Shown: positions 57,744 through 64,000 of the stretch, piece by piece
Numbering within the stretch: the stretch's first letter is position 1
Layout: each line of letters opens with the position of its first letter
DNA from: Clostridium sp. JN-1
GTDB taxonomy: Bacteria; Bacillota; Clostridia; Clostridiales; Clostridiaceae
Direction: 5' to 3'
Assembly (NCBI RefSeq): GCF_003718715.1
Contig: NZ_CP033465.1
Location: forward strand, 558,001 to 622,000
DNA: 64,000 nt
Made by a program: the position numbers and the translations under genes
The notes under the pieces: generated by a model
The model's database searches: none
Seen by the model: only the letters and a program-made list of their open reading frames with translations
Told to the model about the DNA's origin: nothing

Positions 57744-59033
57744 TTGCGTGTAAGAATTATTGAGCCTACTTTAAAAGTGCAAAATCAAAAGAAAAGAGTA
57801 TGTGCTTATGCAAGGGTTTCAACAGATAGTGAAAAGCAAGAAGAATCTTTAGAAAATCAAATACAATATTATGAAAATCTTATATTGGCTAATCCAGACT
57901 ATGAGTTTATAGGAGTATTTGCAGATAGAGGAATAACAGGAACTACTGAAGAAAGACCAGAGTTTCAAAAGATGCTGCAAATTGCAAGAAATGGAAAAGT
58001 GGATTTAATTATAACAAAATCTATATCAAGGTTTGCAAGAAATACTACTATAGTTTTGAAAACTGTAAGACAACTTAAAGATATAGGTGTTGAGGTGAAA
58101 TTCGAAAAAGAAAATATAGAAACCTTATCAGGGGATGGTGAGTTAATGCTCACTGTCCTTTCTTCTTTTTCTCAAGAGGAAAGCAAAAATGTAAGTGATA
58201 ACATCAAATGGAGAATGAGAAAAAAGTTTCAGCAAGGAGAAATGATTATAAATACTAAAAGATTTTTGGGATATGACAAGGATGAGTATGGAGATTTAGT
58301 TATAAATCCTAAAGAGGCTGAGGTAGTAAAAAGAATTTTTAATGAATACTTAAGCGGAAAAGGATGTTTTACAATTGCAAAAGGTCTTAGAGAAGAAGGA
58401 GTTCCTACAGTTGCCGGTGGAACATGGAGAGACAGTACTATTTTAAGAATACTAAAAAATGAGAAATACAAAGGGGATGCATTACTTCAAAAATATTATA
58501 CATCAGATCATTTAAGAAAAAAGAAAGTTAAGAATAACGGAGAAGTTGAAAGCTATTATATTGAAGATGATCATGTACCAATAGTTTCAAGAGAAGCATG
58601 GGAAACTGTTCAAGAAGAAATTAAAAAGAGAGCAAAGAAAAAGGGGATTATTTCAGGAGATACAAAAAAGTATAAGAGAAGATATCCACTAACAGGAATG
58701 CTTTACTGCAGTAAATGTGGTTCTACCTTAAGAAGAAGAACATGGAACACTAAACATTCTTGCAAAAAGATAGTATGGCAGTGTAGCAACTACGTTAAAA
58801 ATGGAAAGAATGCTTGCATGGGAACTTCAATAGATGATGAAGTTATAAGCAAGCTTAATATAAAGGAAGAAACTGTAGTAAAGGAGGAATTTAGAAATGG
58901 CAAGAAGTATTACAGTTATACCAGCAAAATCCAACAGAACCAACATAGTACAAGCAGCAAAGTCACAGAAAAAGAGAATGGCTGCATATTGCAGGGTATC
59001 AACAGACCAAGCAGAACAGTTATCAAGCTATGA
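57744..59033 (+). CDS. Large serine recombinase 1
   Basis: The 429-residue protein starts at TTG after AAGGAGG. Catalytic domain: AYARVSTDSEKQEESLENQI with S26, FADRGITGTTEERPEF and TKSISRFARNT. The recombinase domain has FTIAKGLREEGVPTVAGGTW and KGDALLQKYYTSDHL; the zinc ribbon has CSKCGS and, further on, CKK/CSN. The last ~45 residues run in another frame across the start of recombinase 2. Integration/excision function; the pair probably cooperate or have split tasks. Confidence 0.92.
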   Translation: MRVRIIEPTLKVQNQKKRVCAYARVSTDSEKQEESLENQIQYYENLILANPDYEFIGVFADRGITGTTEERPEFQKMLQIARNGKVDLIITKSISRFARNTTIVLKTVRQLKDIGVEVKFEKENIETLSGDGELMLTVLSSFSQEESKNVSDNIKWRMRKKFQQGEMIINTKRFLGYDKDEYGDLVINPKEAEVVKRIFNEYLSGKGCFTIAKGLREEGVPTVAGGTWRDSTILRILKNEKYKGDALLQKYYTSDHLRKKKVKNNGEVESYYIEDDHVPIVSREAWETVQEEIKKRAKKKGIISGDTKKYKRRYPLTGMLYCSKCGSTLRRRTWNTKHSCKKIVWQCSNYVKNGKNACMGTSIDDEVISKLNIKEETVVKEEFRNGKKYYSYTSKIQQNQHSTSSKVTEKENGCILQGINRPSRTVIKL

Positions 59034-60309
59034 AGCACAGGTAAATTACTATACTAATTTTATAAATAATAGTTCAGAATATGAAATGGTAAAAGTTTAT
59101 GCAGATGAAGGAATTTCAGGAACTAACACAAAAAAGAGAGAACAATTTAATGAAATGATTAGAGATTGCAAGGCAGGAAAAATAGATGTAATTATAACAA
59201 AATCCATATCAAGATTTGCTCGTAATACTTTGGATTGTTTAAATTATGTAAGAACCCTTAAAGAACTTGGCATTGGAGTCATTTTTGAAAAGGAAAATAT
59301 AAATACATTAGATGCTAAAGGAGAGGTATTGATTTCCATTTTAGCAAGCTTGGCTCAAGATGAAAGTCGCTCAATTTCTGAAAATTCAACATGGGGAATA
59401 AGAAGGAGATTTGAACAAGGAAAGCTGCACATAAACCATAAAAAATTTTTAGGATATACTAAAGATGAGGAGGGCAATCTTATAATAGATGAAAAACAAG
59501 CCAAGATTGTAAGAAGAATTTATAAGGATTATCTTGATGGAAAAGGTACAAATAGAATAGCAAAAGAATTTGAAGAAAAAGGAATTAAAGGTTGGAATGG
59601 AAAAACTAAATGGTATGAAAGCACTATAAGAGGAATATTAACAAATGAAAAATACAAGGGAGATGCACTACTGCAAAAAACTTATACAGTAGATTTCCTT
59701 ACCAAGAAAAGGGCAGAAAACAATGGGGAAGTTCCACAGTATTATGTGGAGGAAAGCCACCCAGCAATTATAGATAAAGAAATGTGGGAGGCAGTACAAC
59801 TCGAGATGGAGAGAAGAAGAATTTTTGCTAAAGAACATGATATTGTAAAAGTAGATTATGCTACAATAACTAATCCTTTTGCAGGGAAAATTATTTGCGG
59901 ACACTGCGGCAATGTTTTTGGAAGAAAGGTTTGGAACTCCACAAATGAATTACGCAGGAGAATTGTTTGGAGATGTAATAGAAGATATATTAAAAAAGGG
60001 AAGAAAGGCTGTAATAATAAACATATAGATGATAAGGTTTTATATCAAGCTTTTATAGATACCTTCAATGCCATGATTGAAAATAAAGATTATTTCATGG
60101 AAAAGTGGAAGGAACATTTAAAAAGTGACAATGTTTTAGTAAGATATAAGGCAAAGCAATTTATGGGAATTTTAAAAAATGCAAAACCAATAAAAGAGTT
60201 TGATGAGGATTTATTTTTTAGGATAGTAGAGAAGATGACGGTGTTTGATGGAAAGAAGATTATTGTAAGTTTGCTTGATGGGACTGAGATTGAGGTTGTA
60301 ATTGAATAA
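58897..60309 (+). CDS. Large serine recombinase 2
   Basis: The 470-residue protein starts at the ATG after AAAGGAGG, overlapping recombinase 1 by 137 bases. AAYCRVSTDQAEQLSSYEAQ with S35, YADEGISGTNTKKREQF, SKSISRFARNTLDC-like region, then NRIAKEFEEKGIKGWNGKTK, KGDALLQKTYTVDFL and zinc ribbon CGHCGN with CNRR and CNNK. It is a clear paralogue of recombinase 1. It retains a C-terminal region (FNAMIENKDYF, VEKMTVFDGKKIIVSLLDG) that recombinase 1 lacks. Confidence 0.93.
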   Translation: MARSITVIPAKSNRTNIVQAAKSQKKRMAAYCRVSTDQAEQLSSYEAQVNYYTNFINNSSEYEMVKVYADEGISGTNTKKREQFNEMIRDCKAGKIDVIITKSISRFARNTLDCLNYVRTLKELGIGVIFEKENINTLDAKGEVLISILASLAQDESRSISENSTWGIRRRFEQGKLHINHKKFLGYTKDEEGNLIIDEKQAKIVRRIYKDYLDGKGTNRIAKEFEEKGIKGWNGKTKWYESTIRGILTNEKYKGDALLQKTYTVDFLTKKRAENNGEVPQYYVEESHPAIIDKEMWEAVQLEMERRRIFAKEHDIVKVDYATITNPFAGKIICGHCGNVFGRKVWNSTNELRRRIVWRCNRRYIKKGKKGCNNKHIDDKVLYQAFIDTFNAMIENKDYFMEKWKEHLKSDNVLVRYKAKQFMGILKNAKPIKEFDEDLFFRIVEKMTVFDGKKIIVSLLDGTEIEVVIE

Positions 60310-60321
60310 TAAAATAAGAGG

Positions 60322-60360
60322 CTGATTGTGATAATTTTTGTCATAATCAGTCATTTTTTT
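60322..60360 (+). terminator. Terminator after the recombinases
   Basis: CTGATTGTGA (60322-60331) and TCATAATCAG (60341-60350) with one mismatch, then seven T at 60354-60360. It marks the end of the prophage transcript. Confidence 0.85.
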
Positions 60361-60452
60361 CTTTATTAAATAGAAAAAGAAAGAAAATAATTAGTATAAT
60401 TGAAATAGAAAGATGTTTCATAATAATTTTAAGAAGAAATGGAGGGGAGAAA

Positions 60453-62111
60453 ATGCTCAAATTGGAGGAGTATATTTCAAAGAGAAAAAAGGAGGATAGA
60501 ATTGATGAATTTGACTTTAAAAAACATTCAGAGAATATGGCAAGTGCTATAAAATATGTAACAGATTATTTTAATAATTATTTGAATTTAGAGGATTACG
60601 ATTATGAACAAACAAAAATACAACAAACAGTAGAGAAGTTTAAGAAGGATATACAAAAAAGATATCCAGAAACATATGACTATATAATCTCATACTATTT
60701 AGATAATAAAAAACGATTGGATAAATATATTGCTAAAGCTTATGAAGAAATTAAAGATAGTGAGTTATTTTATAAAGAAGAGGATTATGATAGGGTTGCG
60801 GAGTATGTTATTGAAAAAAAATTAAATATTCCTATGAATGAAACATTATGTCATAAATTATCTGTGATGGCACGAGAATATAAAAAACATGAAAATGAAT
60901 GTCCATCTATTTCTGAAATGAAGGAACTTGATAATGCACTAGTGGATTGGGTAAAATATGTATTCAGGAAATATGATGTAAATTTATTAAATTATGCAAG
61001 CGAAATAGCATATCATTACTATGAAACTTACGTGGTTACAGAGTATGATAGGGATACAGATACTTTTTATCATATAAATAAGTATGACTATAGGTATCAA
61101 GAAAATCCATTTGATATTAATACTATTTATGTTAGAAATGAGCATAGGGAGTTTATTAAGGATAATAAAGGTGAACTTGAAATGCTAATAATGTATTGCT
61201 GGTTAAATGACGAAATAAGAGATTTAGATTATTGGCCAGAATATGTTCAACTTTGCATTGATTCCAATAGAGTAAAGTTATCAAAAAGAAAGTGTGTATT
61301 TATACCAGTTCGGATTTCTAATATTAATTACCCACCCGAAATAGTAACTTCGGGTAAATATATTGAAACAGTTAATGGTTTAATTGAGAAGGATCCAGGA
61401 AAAGATTATATATTAAGGATAGCTTATCGAAAGAACAATGATGAAATATGGAAAGATAATATATTATTAGAATCTATAATTAAAAATATACAAAGTAGCT
61501 TTAAAAGATACGGAACTCCTAGTCTTGTAGAATTTCAATCCCCGTATAAAACAGTAGGATATAATAAAGAAAAGTTTTTTGATAGTTATCAGGTATTCGA
61601 GAAAGGTTTACGTAGATTTACTAATACTAAAATAGCTATAATAAATGGGAATACGAAAGGAAGTAAAGGAAAAGAATTTTTATTTTCAAATATAGAGGAT
61701 ATTATTAAATTACATAATACATGTAAACAATTAAATCTAAGATTAAAACTATCAGTGGATTTTACTGATAGTAATAGAAAAAATATTTTGAAGGAAAAAA
61801 TTGAAGAAACAATTAATGCTTTATCTTCAATGAGAAGTTTTATAGTAGCAATTCATCTTAATAGTATTGATTGTTGGAGTAATTATAGGAGTATATATGA
61901 TAAAGACAATAAACATGCATACATAAGTGCCCATGAATATCCAACAGTATCAATTTTTATGAAGGGTTTGGCTACTATTGTACAGGATAGTAAAGTACGA
62001 TATTTAATTCCAGAGAAAGCTAAAAATGAAGATGTACTTGAAGGGTTAATAGATATACTGTATCGTGTTGGATTTAGTTTTAAAAAAGGCGGTAATATTA
62101 ATGAAAAGTAG
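60453..62111 (+). CDS. Unrecognised protein, first gene of an unknown operon
   Basis: The 552-residue protein starts at the ATG after TGGAGGGGAG. The first ~200 residues are charged and helical (KRYPETYDYIISYYLDNKKR; YRYQENPFDINTIYVRNEHR). The C-terminal half (~320-540) alternates strands and helices, with KIAIINGNTKGSKG, LRLKLSVDFTDSNRK and SFIVAIHLNSIDCWSN, loosely like a TIM-barrel of the xylose isomerase/endonuclease IV type. That resemblance is weak and the metal residues are not all seen. It has no hydrophobic segment. I do not recognise it. Confidence 0.6.
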   Translation: MLKLEEYISKRKKEDRIDEFDFKKHSENMASAIKYVTDYFNNYLNLEDYDYEQTKIQQTVEKFKKDIQKRYPETYDYIISYYLDNKKRLDKYIAKAYEEIKDSELFYKEEDYDRVAEYVIEKKLNIPMNETLCHKLSVMAREYKKHENECPSISEMKELDNALVDWVKYVFRKYDVNLLNYASEIAYHYYETYVVTEYDRDTDTFYHINKYDYRYQENPFDINTIYVRNEHREFIKDNKGELEMLIMYCWLNDEIRDLDYWPEYVQLCIDSNRVKLSKRKCVFIPVRISNINYPPEIVTSGKYIETVNGLIEKDPGKDYILRIAYRKNNDEIWKDNILLESIIKNIQSSFKRYGTPSLVEFQSPYKTVGYNKEKFFDSYQVFEKGLRRFTNTKIAIINGNTKGSKGKEFLFSNIEDIIKLHNTCKQLNLRLKLSVDFTDSNRKNILKEKIEETINALSSMRSFIVAIHLNSIDCWSNYRSIYDKDNKHAYISAHEYPTVSIFMKGLATIVQDSKVRYLIPEKAKNEDVLEGLIDILYRVGFSFKKGGNINEK

Positions 62112-63075
62112 TGGAGCAATAGATATATATGATGAAACTGAGTTTCACTCATGGGTTAAAATGATTAATGTTACATTAGCAGAAAAGAATTATTGCAGCA
62201 TGATTGAAGAACATAGTAGTGAGATGAATAATAGGAAAAATATAAATAAAGACAAGTATTTAGAAAACCTACCTTTTAATATAAGATGGAAGCTGAAAGG
62301 GGAAATTTACACTTACTCAAATGTAAGAAAAACAGTTGTATTAGATATAGATACTTCAGAAAAAATGAGGGATAAAACATATAGCTTTATGAGTGGTTTT
62401 ATAAATAGCATTTATAAAATTGGTGGTGAAGTATATGTTGACAATATGCAAAATGCTGATAATACAATATTTACGTTATTAGAGAGTAGATACAAATGTA
62501 GATTATATGAAAAGCAAGTTAAGTTAAGGGATAAGATAAAAATAGAGGAAAGAAAAATGAGACCTTTATACGATTTGGAATATACTGGTGATTTGTGCTT
62601 TCAAGTCTTTGGTGAAGAAATAAATAAAAAGGATACTTGGAAATTATTACAGACTATAGAGTTTTATAAATCGCATACTATAGAAAATAAATTAATAGAT
62701 TTGTTTTATAAATTAAGAGAAGATGCAATATCTAAAAAAATTATTATAGATCAAGAGATGGCAAAGCAACAACAAGAGAGGAAAAAAGAAATTAAACAAT
62801 GGGAAGAAGAGAAGATGCGTGAAGATCAAGCCCATAAAGAAAAAGAAAAATTGCTAAAGAAACAAAAAATGCAAGAAAAAATAAAAAACCATATTGATAA
62901 ATGGGAGAATATTAATAAAGTCTTAGAGTATGTTAATGATTTACGTAATATGTCAGGTATCAGTGATAATAAAAGAAAACTAATTTTAAAGTATTGCGAT
63001 TATGTTGAAAAGACCTATAGTAAATCAGAATTTTACGAAGAAATTTTAGAATTTTCACAAAACTTAGAATTGTAA
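62101..63075 (+). CDS. Unrecognised coiled-coil protein, second gene of the unknown operon
   Basis: The ATG at 62101 overlaps the preceding stop by 11 bases, giving 324 residues. The N-terminal ~215 residues include RWKLKGEIYTYSNVRKTVVL and DLCFQVFGEEINKKDTWKLL. Residues ~218-275 form a strongly charged coiled coil (QEMAKQQQERKKEIKQWEEE, KMREDQAHKEKEKLLKKQKM). The C-terminus has EYVNDLRNMSGISDNKRKLI. No catalytic motif is recognised. Translational overlap shows it works with the first gene's product. Confidence 0.6.
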   Translation: MKSSGAIDIYDETEFHSWVKMINVTLAEKNYCSMIEEHSSEMNNRKNINKDKYLENLPFNIRWKLKGEIYTYSNVRKTVVLDIDTSEKMRDKTYSFMSGFINSIYKIGGEVYVDNMQNADNTIFTLLESRYKCRLYEKQVKLRDKIKIEERKMRPLYDLEYTGDLCFQVFGEEINKKDTWKLLQTIEFYKSHTIENKLIDLFYKLREDAISKKIIIDQEMAKQQQERKKEIKQWEEEKMREDQAHKEKEKLLKKQKMQEKIKNHIDKWENINKVLEYVNDLRNMSGISDNKRKLILKYCDYVEKTYSKSEFYEEILEFSQNLEL

Positions 63076-63088
63076 AGGAGAGATACAA

Positions 63089-64000
63089 ATGAAAATAACT
63101 ATTAAAGATACTAATTTAGTTGATAAAGAGCTAGAAAAAAAGATTAGTAAAGAATTAGAAGATAAAGTTCAACAATTTGATAAGAACAAAAAATATACTA
63201 TGGATTTGCAATTTACTGAAGATTTTATTATATGTGAGTCTGAAATAGATTCATATAAGATACCAGAAGAGTCGTTGCCACCATATCAAAGGGGAAAAGA
63301 ATTAAAAGGCAAAGAGAAAATGTATGCATTATTAAGTTATAGAATTCATACTGTTATAAATATAGTTAAGGAATATGGAATAAGTTTGGGGAATTCAGGT
63401 ATTAAAGGAATGCCGTTTATGGAATTTAATAAAATAGAACTATGTTTTTCAGAAGAAGATGTGCAGTTGGATAATAAATGCAAACGAAAAAAGGATAAGC
63501 AAATTACAGTTACTGCAATAATGCCAAGTTTTTCAGGGTTTATTAAAAATCTTGAATCTGCTTTCAAGGATATTGAAAATAGAATAGAAAAAGAATTAGA
63601 GAATGTATTTGATGATAAAAAAGAATATGATAAATATAAATCACTTGTTGATAAATTTGAGTTATACAATATAGTAAGTGATTTTAAAAAAGAATATGGG
63701 AAAATGTGGATATATTCAAGGGAACATAAATCAGAATTGAAAAAGAAGTTTATAGAGACAATAAAAATTAAAGCTGGAATTGTTTCAGATGATATATTAA
63801 AAGAGCAGATATTACAACCACTTGAGTTTAAAACAGTTGTAATATGTGAAATTCCTGTTTGTAAAATAATTAAGAAAAATACTGGAGTAAATAAGTGTAT
63901 TGGGCATATTAGATTATTAACAAATGGAAGAATAATTAATGTTAAGTATCAACCACATAGTAAGCCATATGTAATACCAGATGAAGTTTTTGAAGAATGC
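63089..64000 (+). CDS. Unrecognised protein, third gene of the unknown operon, cut by the window edge
   Basis: The ATG at 63089 follows AAAGGAG and the frame is open for 304 codons to the last base. It begins MKITIKDTNLVDKELEKKIS and contains GKELKGKEKMYALLSYRIHT, YGISLGNSGIKGMPFMEFNK, a charged coiled region with FSGFIKNLESAFKDIENRIE, and VVICEIPVCKIIKKNTGVNK near the edge. No family recognised. Same strand and tight spacing (13 bases) put it in the operon with the two genes before it. Confidence 0.6.
   Translation, partial: MKITIKDTNLVDKELEKKISKELEDKVQQFDKNKKYTMDLQFTEDFIICESEIDSYKIPEESLPPYQRGKELKGKEKMYALLSYRIHTVINIVKEYGISLGNSGIKGMPFMEFNKIELCFSEEDVQLDNKCKRKKDKQITVTAIMPSFSGFIKNLESAFKDIENRIEKELENVFDDKKEYDKYKSLVDKFELYNIVSDFKKEYGKMWIYSREHKSELKKKFIETIKIKAGIVSDDILKEQILQPLEFKTVVICEIPVCKIIKKNTGVNKCIGHIRLLTNGRIINVKYQPHSKPYVIPDEVFEEC

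Noticed and set aside
1-64000. CRISPR arrays, tRNA, rRNA and insertion sequences
   Set aside because: I looked for regularly spaced repeats, cloverleaf-type sequences and transposases and saw none.

Overview
The window is AT-rich, low-GC Firmicute DNA, most likely from a Clostridium sensu lato. The grounds are the codon use, many TTG/GTG starts with strong AGGAGG ribosome sites, an FMN-riboswitch ribDE-ribBA-ribH operon, an RDD protein, DUF4434 and CsoR-type genes, and the phage families present. No database was available; family names rest on motifs and recalled relatives.

Layout. (1) 1-10.8 kb is ordinary chromosome: the tail of a CsoR/FrmR-type regulator, a two-gene threonine/serine-exporter-like pair on the minus strand, two small genes, the riboflavin operon behind an FMN riboswitch, a frameshifted TauE/SafE permease, a DUF4434 protein, an RDD membrane protein and rlmD. 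(2) 11-17.8 kb is an accessory island: a DUF5655 nuclease-like gene, a TIR-domain gene, a small zinc-ribbon protein, a MutH/Sau3AI-like nuclease divergent from an unusual methyltransferase (HPPY motif), then a DpnII-type restriction-modification operon in which the Dam-like methylase and the DpnII-like endonuclease are fused in one 629-residue protein. (3) 17.9-60.3 kb is a complete-looking siphovirus-type prophage with every gene on the plus strand: a regulatory block (ImmA/IrrE, XRE, ImmA/IrrE), sigma-like and antirepressor genes, replication (DUF2800, DUF2815, PolA, VapE, VRR-NUC, SNF2), an ArpU-like gene, HNH, a cos-like site, a ParB-methyltransferase, an amidoligase, terminase, HK97-type head genes, tail genes with a -1 frameshift site, holin, amidase and two tandem large serine recombinases. 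(4) 60.4-64 kb is an operon of three unrecognised genes running off the right edge.

Two cargo insertions sit inside the prophage late operon. A three-gene system between terminase and portal (nuclease-like effector, small middle protein, Rad50-like ATPase) fits the ABC three-component (ABC-3C) conflict systems. A membrane-anchored protein of unknown function lies between the distal tail protein and the tail endopeptidase. Each cassette ends in its own terminator, the classic moron layout. With the TIR gene, the restriction systems and the unknown operon, the window is rich in probable defence functions. The best candidates for something undescribed are the Dam-DpnII fusion locus, the ABC-3C moron, the 50.9-52.0 kb moron and the 60.4-64 kb operon.
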